From: Ilumatobacteraceae bacterium
Lineage (GTDB): Bacteria; Actinomycetota; Acidimicrobiia; Acidimicrobiales; Ilumatobacteraceae
Length of the DNA stretch: 49,046 nucleotides
Reading direction: 5' to 3'
Assembly: GCA_022843125.1 (NCBI GenBank)
Contig: JALHOG010000038.1
Span: forward strand, 1 to 49,046
The translations under genes were made by a program, and so were the position numbers. The notes beneath the pieces were generated by a model. It did not search any database, had not been told where the DNA came from, and was given only the letters and a program-made list of their open reading frames with translations. Position 1 is the stretch's first letter. Each line of letters opens with the position of its first letter. Of the stretch, positions 32,002 through 40,810 are shown in pieces.

Positions 32002-34986
32002 TCAGTGCACGGTCGACGCGATGGCGGGCAGGCCGAGTTGGTCCGCGAGCCGTTCCGCCTCGGCGTGTCGCAGGATGGCAGTCTCGTCCCCGGCAGGGGT
32101 GCCACGCATCCGGGCGACGGTGGCGAGCTCGACGAGGGTGCGGACCTTGGCCGGGCCGCCGTTCATCGCATCGGCCACCTCGAGCGCCTGCGCCAGATGG
32201 CGATCGGCCTGATCGAGGTCGCCGAGCACCCGATGGAGCACACCGAGATGGTGGTCGAGCGGGCCGATCCACGCACCGACGGCGGCGATCCGCACGGCGC
32301 GGACGCCGGAGTCGGCGATCCGCACCAGCCGGTCGCGGATGATCGCCGCCCGCCGAGGGTCACCGAGGGACGCGCACGCCCACGCGAGCATGCCGACCAC
32401 GGGCAGTCGTTCGGCGCTGAGGTAGGACCAGTTGGCGTCGAGGGTCGCGCCGTGGTCGCCGATCTGGGCGTCGCAGAGCTGCTCGGCGAGCTCGCGCTCC
32501 CCTGCTGCGGCGGCCATCGCGGCGTAGCCGGCCTCGAAGGTGGCGAGGCCGGCGAACTGCGGACGCACGGCGGTCATGAGCTCGTACGTCACGGCGACAT
32601 GCCCTTCGTCGAAGGCGCGCAGGCCGGAGTTGGCGAAGTACACCCAACTGAAGTTGCCGTCCTCGATGGCCGACGCGTGGGCCAGTGCCTCCTGTCCGGC
32701 CGCCTCGGCATCGGCGTATCGGCCCTCGATCTGGGCGATGGCGGCGATCATGTTCGCCGACATCGCCAACTCGTAGGGCCGGCGGAGCCGTTCGGCGATC
32801 GTGCGGTACTCCGCGACGGCCCGCCGCAGCAGGTCGCCCCGGCCCAGATCGAAGGCCGACCACGCCTGGCGGTACCAGCCGGTCGACAGCGCCGGCAGAT
32901 CCTGGCGGGCGGACGCGACGCGGATGATGTTGCGCGCCAGGTGCCCGAGCGGTTCGGGATCGTCGAGGATCAACGAGTCGCGCAGACCGCCGAGTGAGAG
33001 CAGGAGGTCCTCCGAGACGTCGGGGACGGCAACGGCCTCCGCGACCAGCGCCGATGCCTCGGTGCGCCGACGATCGGCTTCGGGCGAGTCGACGAAGCCG
33101 AGCTGGCGTTTCAAGGTGGCCAGCAGCGCCGGGCGGAGCACCATCTCGGTCGGGCCGAGACGGGCGATCGCCGCTTCGAGTTCGGCGATGCGCGCCGGGT
33201 CGCTCTGGCCGTACCGCACACTGGCGGACAGTCCGAGCGCGGCTCGGGCGAAGACCTCCGCGTCGCCGGCCTGATCGGCCGTTTCCAAGGCCAGCGTCAA
33301 CGATTCGTGACCCGCGGCGACGTCGCCGGCGGCGGTCAGGGCCGAGCCGAGCCGCATCAGCGCGTCGGCGTATTCGGCCGACGGCTCGGCCCACATCGCC
33401 GTCGCCCGCCGGTACCAGGCGATCGCCTCGTCGATCGACGCCGATGCCGACGAGGTGTCACCGGCACGCACCGCCCATCGAGACGCCGTCGCCCTGGCCG
33501 ACGGGTCGTCGGCGGAGACGATCGACCAGTGGCGCGCCACGTCGACGATCTCGCCCGCTGCGACCGGGTTGCGTTCGGCCAGCGCCACGGCGGCGGCTCG
33601 ATGGAGGCTGAGGCGGCGCAACTGCGGGGTCGAGTCGTAGATCGCCGTCGCGACGAGCCCGTGCGAGAACCGCGCGTTCGTCGCCGTCTCCTCGGCGACC
33701 ATGCCCGACAGCAGTGCGTCCTCGACCGCGATGAGGAGCGCCTCGCCGTCGAGGCCGACCATACGACCGGCGAGCGGGAGATCGAACACCGGTCCGAGCA
33801 CCGCTCCGCCGCGCAGCAGCGATTGCGCGTCGGCCGAGAGCCCGGCGAGGCGCAATCGCAGCGTGTCGCGAATCCCGTCGGGGATCGGTGACGTCGGCTT
33901 CCCCGACCCGGCCGAGTCGACCGCGCGGTACAGCAGGTGTTCGGTGAGCTCACGCACGTACAGCGGATTGCCGTTGGTCGCCTCGCCCACCGTCTCGATC
34001 AACGACGGCGTCGCCTCGGAACCGGCGACATGGTGCACCAGTTCGGCGATGTCCGTGCGGTTCAAGCCGACGAGGTTGGTCCGCGTGACGGTGCAGGAAC
34101 GACGGAGGTCGGCGAGCGCAGCGGAGGTCTCGGTCGTCACATCGGTCGATCGGACCGTGCCGATGATCATCAGGTCGTCCAGCTGGTCGGCGGCGGCCAG
34201 GTGGGCGAGCAGTGCCATGCTGCCCTGATCGGCCCAGTGCAGATCGTCGAGGACGAGCACCGTCGCGCCGCCCAGACGGAGCAGGTCGGCCACCGTGTCG
34301 AACAGCATCCGGCGATCCGCCGCCGGGTCGGTGCGGCTGGGAACGAGCGTCTCGCCCCGAGTGTCGAACGTGGTGTCGAACAGCCCCGGCACGAGTCGAC
34401 CGAGGTCGCGCAGCGACGGCGGCACGCCGTCGCCGAGGCGGTCGAGCGCTGTCCGGACCGGTTCGACGAAGGACTCGAATGCTCCGAGCTGCTGTGGGGT
34501 CGATCGCCCGACGAGCACCGTGACGCCCTCGCTTGCGATCTCGTCGGTGAACTCGTGGGCCAGGGTGCTCTTCCCGACCCCGGCCTCACCGAACAGCAGG
34601 GCGACGCGGGTCCGGTTCCGCCAGGCGTCGTGCAGCGCTCGCAGCTCCTCCCCGCGGCCGACGAAGCCGGTGCGGTCAGGCGCGGGGCGAGACCCGGGAG
34701 CGGGGGGATCGGCCGCGTCGGTCGTGACGATCGCCGATGTGGTGGGCGGAGCGGTCGCGACCGATGTGGCGAGCTCGATGAGCGTGGCGCGCTGGGCCGC
34801 GTCGACGCCGAGCGCGTCGCACAGCAGGCCGACGGTGTGCAGCCGGGGTGCCGTTCGGCGGCCGGCCTCGAGCGCCGCCACCCCCGCGGCGCTGACGCCG
34901 GCGCGTTCCGCGAGTCGTTCCTGGGTCAACCCGGCCGAGACCCTCAGGCGGCGGAGCGCGACACCGAAGGTCTCCGTCGCCGCCAT
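32002..34986 (-). CDS. Large HTH-AAA-helical-repeat transcriptional regulator
   Basis: 994 residues from ATG 34986. The order is an N-terminal XRE-type HTH (GVALRRLRVSAGLTQERLAE ... GVSAAGVAALEAGRR, about 8-45), a short linker, then a STAND/AAA_16 ATPase. The ATPase has Walker A GEAGVGKST (133-141), Walker B VLVLDDLHWAD (about 235), sensor GTVRSTDV and NGNPLYVREL (family 'NPL' motif). About 500 residues of Ala-rich helical repeats of TPR type run to the C-terminus. There is no C-terminal LuxR HTH, so the DNA-binding domain is at the front, unlike most LAL regulators. Relatives bind an inducer in the helical repeats and oligomerise on ATP. Divergent from the PepSY gene across about 300 bp. Confidence 0.88.
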   Translation of the reverse strand: MAATETFGVALRRLRVSAGLTQERLAERAGVSAAGVAALEAGRRTAPRLHTVGLLCDALGVDAAQRATLIELATSVATAPPTTSAIVTTDAADPPAPGSRPAPDRTGFVGRGEELRALHDAWRNRTRVALLFGEAGVGKSTLAHEFTDEIASEGVTVLVGRSTPQQLGAFESFVEPVRTALDRLGDGVPPSLRDLGRLVPGLFDTTFDTRGETLVPSRTDPAADRRMLFDTVADLLRLGGATVLVLDDLHWADQGSMALLAHLAAADQLDDLMIIGTVRSTDVTTETSAALADLRRSCTVTRTNLVGLNRTDIAELVHHVAGSEATPSLIETVGEATNGNPLYVRELTEHLLYRAVDSAGSGKPTSPIPDGIRDTLRLRLAGLSADAQSLLRGGAVLGPVFDLPLAGRMVGLDGEALLIAVEDALLSGMVAEETATNARFSHGLVATAIYDSTPQLRRLSLHRAAAVALAERNPVAAGEIVDVARHWSIVSADDPSARATASRWAVRAGDTSSASASIDEAIAWYRRATAMWAEPSAEYADALMRLGSALTAAGDVAAGHESLTLALETADQAGDAEVFARAALGLSASVRYGQSDPARIAELEAAIARLGPTEMVLRPALLATLKRQLGFVDSPEADRRRTEASALVAEAVAVPDVSEDLLLSLGGLRDSLILDDPEPLGHLARNIIRVASARQDLPALSTGWYRQAWSAFDLGRGDLLRRAVAEYRTIAERLRRPYELAMSANMIAAIAQIEGRYADAEAAGQEALAHASAIEDGNFSWVYFANSGLRAFDEGHVAVTYELMTAVRPQFAGLATFEAGYAAMAAAAGERELAEQLCDAQIGDHGATLDANWSYLSAERLPVVGMLAWACASLGDPRRAAIIRDRLVRIADSGVRAVRIAAVGAWIGPLDHHLGVLHRVLGDLDQADRHLAQALEVADAMNGGPAKVRTLVELATVARMRGTPAGDETAILRHAEAERLADQLGLPAIASTVH

Positions 34987-35137
34987 CCGCCCCAGTTTAG
35001 GCGGCGTGAAGCGGCCGCCCCAGGGCCTCGAACGTGAGCGGCCGCGCCGCACACACCATCCGGCATGGCGGTGCAACGGCACGCCGGCACGGAAGCGAGG
35101 CAGGTCGGTCGGAACGTGCACGATCGACGAAGGTCGA

Positions 35138-35156
35138 TGTGGTTGCAGGAACCTGC
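35138..35156. promoter_or_regulatory. Weak candidate DtxR/IdeR-like box upstream of the PepSY gene
   Basis: GGTTgcaggAACC (35141-35153) has the GGTT-N5-AACC core of DtxR/IdeR iron boxes, centred in an interrupted 19-bp dyad. Outside the core the match to the full iron-box consensus is poor (about 10 of 19), so I rate this low. A second overlapping dyad, GCAGGaaCCTGC, shares the spot. It lies about 130 bp upstream of the PepSY start. Nothing else of note stands in this divergent gap. Confidence 0.2.
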
Positions 35157-35284
35157 CTCGGCCCCCGACGTGCTGGCAACCGACGACGCGCACCGGGAAC
35201 TCCCTGAGCGGTCGCGACGACCTGGAGCCGGGGGGTGATGCGCATGCCCTGAACAGCCCGACTCACTGTGAGGAGCACGACGCC

Positions 35285-36820
35285 GTGAACGAACCGATTG
35301 CGACCCATCACGACGAGGCGAAAGCTTCGTCCGCAGCAGCGCACCGCAACTCGTCGAGTCGCCAGTGGCGCTCCCTGTGGCGGGTGCACTTCTACTCGGG
35401 CATGTTCGCGCTGCCGTTCATCGTGCTGATGGCGATCACCGGCCTCGTGATCCTGTACACCGACCCGATCCAGCAGCTGACGGAGGGCGACGTGCGATCG
35501 GTCTCGGCGAGCTCGGCCGAGTTCGTGTCGTTCGATCAGCAAGCTGAGGCGGTGCAGGCCGAGTACCCGGACGGCACCGTGCTCGATCTCACACCTCCGG
35601 CCGACCGGGGCTCATCCACTCAGTTCTTCGTCGATGACGGCAGCGAAAGCGGGGTCCACGCGTTCGTCGACCCCTACACCGGTGAGGTCCTGGGCGACTC
35701 CGAGCCAGGCGGCGGTGTGATCGGCTTGTCCAACAGGTTGCACGGCTACCTCAACAACGATGCGGTCACGATCGACCTGCCGGCAGTTGCAGCGCTGTGG
35801 GATGGCGACGCAGTCATGCGCGAGTACGTGGTGGGCGATCTGATCCTCGAGATCCTCGGTGTCTGGACGCTCGTGCTCATCGGCTCGGGGATGTACCTGT
35901 TCTGGCCCCGACGATCGCGGCAGAGCCAGGGATCCAAGGGCGCGCGGCGACTGTTCGCGGTGCGGTGGGGGGCGGGTGGTCGTGCGCGTTGGCGGGACCT
36001 CCACGGCCTGGCGGGGTTCGTGATGATCCCGGTGATGATCCTCACGATCGTCTCCGGCATGGGATGGTCGACGTACTGGGCGGAGAACTTCAACTCGCTC
36101 GCCGAGGAGCTCACGCCCGGTGACCCGGCCGAGAACACCGCGAGCACCACTGTCACACGCGGCGACCTCGACCGGTTCGGCAACCAGATCCCATGGGCGA
36201 CCGGCGACTTCGTGATCCCCGCCAGCTATGCCCCGGAGGCGTCCGACGGCTCGATGCCCGCACCGATCAGCCTCGACAGGATGGTCCAGGTCGCCGAGGA
36301 CGAAGGCATGAAGCCCGGGTACACCATCTCGTTCCCGGCCAACGAGGTCGATGAGGCGGGCAATCCCGTGTACGGGAGCTTCACGTTGTACAACTCGTGG
36401 CCGCGTACGACCGGTGAGGCACGAGACGTGTTCATCGATCAGTTCACCGGTGCCAAGCTCGACGAGCAGAAGGTGTACGGCAGCGGTCCGATCTACGTCG
36501 GGATGGACTACATGGTGAGCACCCACATGGGCACCCAACTCGGTCTCTTCAGCAGAATCTTCATGACCCTGTTGTGCGTCCTGTCGATCTGGTCGGTGGT
36601 CAGCGCGTTCACCATGTTCTGGAAGCGCCGTCGGCCCGGCACCTTGGGCCTACCCCGCCGACCCGTCGACGCCCGGTTCACCTGGAAGGTCGCCGTCGCC
36701 GCGGTCGCCCTGGGAGTCGTGTTCCCGCAGTGGGCTGTCGTCGCCCTCCTCGTCGTCGGGTTCGACAAGTTCGTCATCCGAAGGGTGCCCCGCCTGCGCC
36801 ACACGTTCGGTCAGGCATGA
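35285..36820 (+). CDS. PepSY-associated transmembrane protein (PiuB-like)
   Basis: 511 residues from GTG 35285, with an AGGAG site 9-13 nt upstream. TM1 follows a short polar N-terminus (WRSLWRVHFYSGMFALPFIV, the family's characteristic 'lH...G.....f' helix). A first periplasmic PepSY domain (about 60-190) contains VDPYTGEVLGDSEPGGG. TM2 and TM3 contain the conserved RRWRDLHGLAGFVM-type helix (RARWRDLHGLAGFVMIPVMI). A second PepSY domain with VFIDQFTGAKLDEQKVYG follows, then two more TMs. Histidines at the helix entries (LHGLAG, STHMGTQ) suggest heme b. Family members assist iron or heme uptake and possibly metal reduction. It is coupled to a copper chaperone-like lipoprotein, so a metal-handling role is inferred. 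Confidence 0.87.
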   Translation: MNEPIATHHDEAKASSAAAHRNSSSRQWRSLWRVHFYSGMFALPFIVLMAITGLVILYTDPIQQLTEGDVRSVSASSAEFVSFDQQAEAVQAEYPDGTVLDLTPPADRGSSTQFFVDDGSESGVHAFVDPYTGEVLGDSEPGGGVIGLSNRLHGYLNNDAVTIDLPAVAALWDGDAVMREYVVGDLILEILGVWTLVLIGSGMYLFWPRRSRQSQGSKGARRLFAVRWGAGGRARWRDLHGLAGFVMIPVMILTIVSGMGWSTYWAENFNSLAEELTPGDPAENTASTTVTRGDLDRFGNQIPWATGDFVIPASYAPEASDGSMPAPISLDRMVQVAEDEGMKPGYTISFPANEVDEAGNPVYGSFTLYNSWPRTTGEARDVFIDQFTGAKLDEQKVYGSGPIYVGMDYMVSTHMGTQLGLFSRIFMTLLCVLSIWSVVSAFTMFWKRRRPGTLGLPRRPVDARFTWKVAVAAVALGVVFPQWAVVALLVVGFDKFVIRRVPRLRHTFGQA

Positions 36821-37287
36821 CACGCGGCGCCACTGCTCTCATCCTCGGCAGCCTGCTCCTCGCCGGGTGTGGTGGCGACCCCCGCGGGTTCGGCGCGTCA
36901 GGCGCGTGGGCACGTCCGACACCAGCGGCCGCGACGAACGGCGTCGTCTACCTCGAGCTGAGCAGCGACACCCGTGACGCCCTGATCGAGGTCGACGTCC
37001 CGGCCGGTGTCGCCGCTCACGCTGAACTGCACACGTCCGACGCAGCGGGGAGTGGCGGGCACGAACACGGTGCGGTCGGCAGCGACACCGTGACGATGGT
37101 GCAGGTCACGCAGGTCGACATCGAGGCGGGTGCCGTGGTCGAGTTTCGACCAGGGGGCAACCACATCATGCTGGTCGACCTCGCTCGCCCACTCGTGCTC
37201 GGCGACACCTTCCCGGCCACGCTCAGCTTCGCCTCAGGGCGGACGCTCGACGTGAGTGTCACGGTGTCCGACAACCCGCCGGGCTGA
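36817..37287 (+). CDS. PCu(A)C-family copper chaperone lipoprotein
   Basis: 156 residues. The ATG overlaps the PepSY stop (ATGA). The signal ends at LLLAGC (Cys18), giving a membrane-anchored form. PCu(A)C traits are ATNGVVYLELSSDTRDALIE, HAELHTSD, an early Met/His region (HEHGAVGSDTVTMVQVTQVD) and GGNHIMLVDLARPLVLGDTF, whose His-x-Met is the copper-site element. The family carries copper(I) outside the membrane to terminal oxidases. The early ligand arrangement is a little different from the textbook H(M)X10MX21HXM, so copper binding is likely but should be tested. It converges on a minus-strand gene. A weak CCGAG/CTCGG hairpin at 37290-37306 might be a terminator. Confidence 0.85.
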   Translation: MTRGATALILGSLLLAGCGGDPRGFGASGAWARPTPAAATNGVVYLELSSDTRDALIEVDVPAGVAAHAELHTSDAAGSGGHEHGAVGSDTVTMVQVTQVDIEAGAVVEFRPGGNHIMLVDLARPLVLGDTFPATLSFASGRTLDVSVTVSDNPPG

Positions 37288-37357
37288 CTCCGAGGGACCT
37301 TCTCGGGGAACGACACGATCAGATGCCGGCAAGGGCTTCGGCGACGCGAGGCGGGTC

Positions 37358-37828
37358 TCAAGCGGGTGGGTGTGACGGATCGACGGCAACGGCGTTCGAG
37401 CCGAGCGCACGCAGGAAGTCGTCGGCGTTCGTGTGGGGGCGGATCATGGCCGACGTCGGTACCCAATCCGGACCCAGCACGAAGAGCATGTGACGCTCAT
37501 CGGGGCCGAGTTTGGACTCGTCCCACCAGTCGACCCGAACGTCATCGAGGGCGACCGCGGCGATGACATCCTTGGGCTTGACCGTGAGCACGCCACCGAC
37601 CGCACCGACCAACAACTGGTGGCTCGTGAGCACGGCCACCATCTGCGAGTGGCCCTTGCAGATCTGGCGTTCGGGGTCGAGCCCGCGCACGACCACATAG
37701 TCGTCCATCACCGATCCCCACGAGGCCTTCGGGTTGCTCGGATACCCCAGGAGGATCCACGAGACCATGGTCTCGAGCCCGGCGACCTCACGTGTCCACT
37801 GGGCGAGCCGGGCCTCCATCTTGCTCAC
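37358..37828 (-). CDS. Hypothetical protein, possibly PH-like
   Basis: About 156 residues from GTG 37828. A Met nine bases later is also possible, and the longer frame to 37888 has no support. The sequence MVSWILLGYPSNPKASWGSV, then DYVVVRGLDPERQICKGHSQ, VAVLTSHQLLVGAVGGVLTV and DVIAAVALDDVRVDWWDESK has the alternating strand layout of bacterial PH-like domains in membrane-less stress proteins. There is no signal peptide. No family can be named with confidence. It converges with the copper chaperone gene. Confidence 0.65.
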   Translation of the reverse strand: MSKMEARLAQWTREVAGLETMVSWILLGYPSNPKASWGSVMDDYVVVRGLDPERQICKGHSQMVAVLTSHQLLVGAVGGVLTVKPKDVIAAVALDDVRVDWWDESKLGPDERHMLFVLGPDWVPTSAMIRPHTNADDFLRALGSNAVAVDPSHPPA

Positions 37829-37949
37829 GGGCTGAGACAGTACCTCGGCAATAGTGCAGACGGGATCGAATACGCCGTGTCGGAGCAACGGTCTCCACCT
37901 CGGGCGACCGCGCGGCCGTCACGGTTCGTCGGCTTCGGACGTGGTGTCG

Positions 37950-38798
37950 TCAGGGTGAGGCGCCATCGGCGAACCCGACCGGCCACAGCAGCTCGGTGCG
38001 GAAGTCGGCGCAGTCGTCGGCATCGGCGTGGCTCACGACGTAGTGCTCGCGAATGGGCCCGTCCGAAGCGGCGCAGTGTTCGGCGACGTAGGAACCGAGG
38101 GCGCCGTAGGTGCGGTCGAGGTCGTGATAGGGGCCGGCGTGGGTCGTCACTGCGTAGTAGCCGGCGGGCAGTACCTCCACTCCGAGTCCGTCGGGCGCCG
38201 CCGGCGGACAAAGGGTGTCGAGCGGATCGAGCAGATCGAGCGGGACGAACGCGGTGACGTCGCCGAGCCCGTGCTCGAAGAACGCCGCGGAGAACAGCGA
38301 GCCCGTCGGACCGCCGACCGGGTGCCCCATGGCCGCCACCGCCATCTCGAGTTCGGCGAACGCGGCGATCGACCATGTCTCGATCTCCGTTGCGCTCACG
38401 GTGTCTCGTCGCACGAGCGCCGTGGACGGTTCCTCGCGACGGATCGTGACGTCGTAGGGGCGGATCGGGCGTTCGAGTAGCTCGCGCAGCGAGCTGACGA
38501 TGTCCCGGGTTCGCGCCAGGTCGTCCTCCATCCGCCGCAGATGGCGAACGAGCGCAGCGTCGCGCTCGGCTGCATCGGGAGCGGCGAGCACCATGTCGAT
38601 GTCGGACAGTGACATGTCGAGGGCTCGGAGTCGACGGATCAGGTGCGCATCGCCCACCTGCGCGACGTCGTACCGCCGATACCCGGTTTGGCTGATCTCG
38701 ACGGGCACGAGCAGACCGACGTCGTGGTAGTGGCGCAACGCCTTGACGCTCAGGTGACTGAGCCGGGCGAACTCGCCGATGTTCACGAGCGTGCTCAC
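37950..38798 (-). CDS. MerR-family regulator with GyrI-like effector domain (BmrR type)
   Basis: 282 residues from GTG 38798, with GAGGG 9-13 nt upstream. The MerR winged-helix HTH is intact: VNIGEFARLSHLSVKALRHY HDVGLLVP (start), then SQTGYRRYDVAQVGDAHLI. It is followed by the dimerisation helix LRRMEDDLARTRDIVSSL. The C-terminal domain (about 125-280) is GyrI/AraC_E_bind-like: VRRDTVSATEIETWSIAAFA, a FFEHGLGDVTAFVPLDLLDP stretch and VEVLPAGYYAVTTHAGPYHD. Such domains bind drugs or lipophilic compounds. It is the second gene of a VOC-MerR operon behind a MerR-type promoter, implying autoregulation. Confidence 0.9.
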   Translation of the reverse strand: MSTLVNIGEFARLSHLSVKALRHYHDVGLLVPVEISQTGYRRYDVAQVGDAHLIRRLRALDMSLSDIDMVLAAPDAAERDAALVRHLRRMEDDLARTRDIVSSLRELLERPIRPYDVTIRREEPSTALVRRDTVSATEIETWSIAAFAELEMAVAAMGHPVGGPTGSLFSAAFFEHGLGDVTAFVPLDLLDPLDTLCPPAAPDGLGVEVLPAGYYAVTTHAGPYHDLDRTYGALGSYVAEHCAASDGPIREHYVVSHADADDCADFRTELLWPVGFADGASP

Positions 38799-38845
38799 GG
38801 TTCGTCCCTCGATGCCTCCCTGCGGCGCAGCGTAGCGCTCGGCTC

Positions 38846-39238
38846 TCAGTGCACGAGGCCGTCGGGCACGGGTCCGAGCTGCTGGACGATGTCGACCAGG
38901 AGCCCGGTCGGGTCCTGCGTCATGAAGTGTCGCTGGCCCCACGCCTCGTCGCGGAGCTCGACCACGACGGGATGCTCCGCGGCGCCGACAAGGTCTCGGA
39001 CGGCTGCTGCGTCGGCGACCTCGATCGTGATGAGCACACCCTGCGGAGCACCGCGATGCGACGCGGGCACAGAGTCATGGTCGGGGGAGATGAATGCGAT
39101 CTGGATCGCGTCGTTGTCCGGGTGCTGGAGCTGGATGTACCAGTCGAGCTCGGCGACGACCTCGAGACCGAGGGTGCGGTAGAACTCGGCGGCGCCCTCG
39201 AGCCGGTCGGTCAGGATCAGCGGGAAGAGACTGTGCAT
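38846..39238 (-). CDS. VOC-superfamily (glyoxalase/bleomycin-resistance-like) protein
   Basis: 130 residues. The ATG has a GAGGAG site upstream. The betaalphabetabetabeta pattern of the vicinal-oxygen-chelate fold runs from LFPLILTDRLEGAAEFYRTL GLEVVAELDWYIQLQ, through ITIEVADAAAVRDLVGAAEH, to GQRHFMTQDPTGLLVDIVQQL. Metal-ligand-type residues (the late Glu of the classic motif is Asp/Gln here, DPTGLLVDIVQQ) are altered, so it may bind ligands without metal, like drug-sequestering proteins, rather than catalyse. It is the first gene of the pair with the MerR regulator (47-bp gap). Confidence 0.87.
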   Translation of the reverse strand: MHSLFPLILTDRLEGAAEFYRTLGLEVVAELDWYIQLQHPDNDAIQIAFISPDHDSVPASHRGAPQGVLITIEVADAAAVRDLVGAAEHPVVVELRDEAWGQRHFMTQDPTGLLVDIVQQLGPVPDGLVH

Positions 39239-39286
39239 CGGATACTCCTCGGGGTGACGGGTGGCGGGTGACGGGTGACGGTCACG

Positions 39287-39317
39287 ATCGTCGGGCCTCC
39301 CCCAACGGGAGAGTCAA
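39287..39317 (-). promoter_or_regulatory. MerR-type promoter with 19-bp spacer and centred dyad
   Basis: Read on the minus strand, the -35 is TTGACT (39317-39312). It is followed by a 19-nt spacer that carries the dyad CTCCC-gttgg-GGGAG (39311-39297), and by the -10-like GACGAT (39292-39287). A spacer longer than 17 bp with an inverted repeat between -35 and -10 is the hallmark of promoters twisted open by MerR-family activators. Transcription would start about 40-45 bp before the VOC gene and run into the MerR gene. The leader contains a short reiterated gggtgacgggtg sequence. Confidence 0.6.
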
Positions 39318-39769
39318 GGCCCATCGGCTGATGTCGATCCCTCGGCTGCTCACGGCTCTCGTAGGTCGTGGTCTCCTCCTATGCCCGACGCCTTCGCCGT
39401 CTGGTGTTGCTCGATCCCGAACCGGTCCGACCGCCCTTGTCACCTCCCACCCTGCTGACCTCCGACATCTCCTCGAGATGTTCGACGCGTCAGTTCGACC
39501 CGTCGCCGTCTGACTCCCTGCGTTCGAGACTGCCGCGACCCGCGAGCGCACGGCTGCGACCGAAGCGCAGCGCCGGTGGCCACAGTCGTACGTGCCGCCG
39601 GGCGACCACGATGGGCCGCCGCAGACGGCACGTGGGTGCGTCGTTCACCAGGCGCGACGTCGAACGCCGGGACCGGCGTCGACAGCGCGACATCCGGGCC
39701 GGCTGCGTCGTCTGCACTCGGCACCGCCCGGGCGCTGTGGTGTTCGCGTGCTGCTCGGGTGGTGCGTGT
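39318..39769. other. Gene-poor interval of about 450 bp
   Basis: No convincing gene. Minor open frames occur on both strands (for example a minus-strand frame 39282-39551 that overlaps the MerR-type promoter), but all lack a start context and have Arg/Ser/Thr-rich, low-quality translations. Between the MerR-type promoter and the end of the iron operon, I see no tRNA, hairpin or repeat worth reporting. Confidence 0.5.
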
Positions 39770-40810
39770 TCACCCGAGGTCGATGTCGGGGTGGAGCACC
39801 CTGGCGATCGCTTCGACGAGCGACACTGCTTGGAGGTTCGGTGGGTAGTTCGTCACCGCGACGACACCGCCGTCGTCTCGCTGTCCGGCAGGCGTCTCGG
39901 CGACGAGCTCACTCATCAGTGGCAGCAGCGGGGCGGTCGTCTCGGCGCCGTAGTCGATGGCGAGGACGACATCGACCTCGGATGTGGCGATCTGCTCCTT
40001 CGACACAGGGGTGGCGTCGGTGACATCTGCGAAGAGAACGTCGCCGCCGGCTCGCGTGGCTGCATCCTGGAAGAAGCCGAACGGGAGGAGGCGGATGTTC
40101 TCGAAGTCGTAGGCGTCCCAGTAGATGACCTTCGGCTTGTCGAGGTCGGCCACGGCCTGCTCGACCGCATCGAGGCGGGCCTGCTGTTCGTCGACGATCG
40201 CCTGTGCTTCGGCTTGGCGGTCGAAGATCGCGCCGAGATCGAGGATCTCGTCGAACGAACTCTGAACGCCGCCTTCACCATCCGCGCAACCGAAGGCCTC
40301 GCTGCGATAGATGGCCGAGTCGGCGAGGTCATCGCGGGTGGGCGCACCTTCTTGTTCGAAGTCTCCGTCGCTGAACGCGAGGATGAAGTCGGGGCCGAGC
40401 GAGACGACCGCTTCACGGGAGGGGTAGCCGCCCTCGCCGAGGACGGTGAGGGTGTCGAGCACGGTGCGATTCGCCGGGTCGATGCCGCCGTTCTGGAAGT
40501 CGAAGTACGTGCCGACGATCCGGTCGGAGACGCCGAGCGCGACGAGCGTCTCCGCGAGGCTGGTGTCGACGACGACGACCTTCTCCGGCGCGGCGTCGAT
40601 CACGATCTCGGTGCCACAGTTGTCGATGGTGAGCGGGTACAACGTCCCGGTCGCCGTGCCTTCCTCCGACGTGGGTGGGGTCGTGTCGGCCGCTGCGATG
40701 TCGACGGTGGTGTCGGTGGCGGTGTCGGTGTCGTCGCTGCCGCAGGCGGCGAGCAGGATCGTCAGCGCTCCGAGCGCTGTGAGCATCTGGTGACGGGGCC
40801 GTCGGGTCAT
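39770..40810 (-). CDS. Iron/siderophore ABC transporter substrate-binding lipoprotein
   Basis: 346 residues, last gene of a five-gene operon. The ATG at 40810 lies in the preceding stop (ATGA). The signal MTRRPRHQMLTALGALTILL ending LLAAC (Cys23) anchors it. A short Asp/Thr-rich linker precedes the periplasmic-binding fold of the FecB/BtuF class: GTEIVIDAAPEKVVVVDTSL AETLVALGVSDRIVGTYFDF, then GPDFILAFSDGDFE and RLDAVEQAVADLDKPKVIYW. The long interlobe helix (about residues 195-225, IFDRQAEAQAIVDEQQARLD) is the class III signature. It delivers iron(III)-siderophore (or heme/cobalamin) to the permease; iron is favoured by its operon partners. Confidence 0.88.
   Translation of the reverse strand: MTRRPRHQMLTALGALTILLAACGSDDTDTATDTTVDIAAADTTPPTSEEGTATGTLYPLTIDNCGTEIVIDAAPEKVVVVDTSLAETLVALGVSDRIVGTYFDFQNGGIDPANRTVLDTLTVLGEGGYPSREAVVSLGPDFILAFSDGDFEQEGAPTRDDLADSAIYRSEAFGCADGEGGVQSSFDEILDLGAIFDRQAEAQAIVDEQQARLDAVEQAVADLDKPKVIYWDAYDFENIRLLPFGFFQDAATRAGGDVLFADVTDATPVSKEQIATSEVDVVLAIDYGAETTAPLLPLMSELVAETPAGQRDDGGVVAVTNYPPNLQAVSLVEAIARVLHPDIDLG

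Noticed and set aside
37290..37306. CCGAG/CTCGG hairpin as a confident terminator
   Set aside because: The stem is only 5 bp and has no U-run. It may be chance in GC-rich DNA, so I only mention it with the adjacent gene.
39251..39280. gggtgacgggtgg reiteration as operator array
   Set aside because: It is short simple sequence in the VOC leader with irregular spacing. The clear regulatory element is the dyad at 39297-39311.
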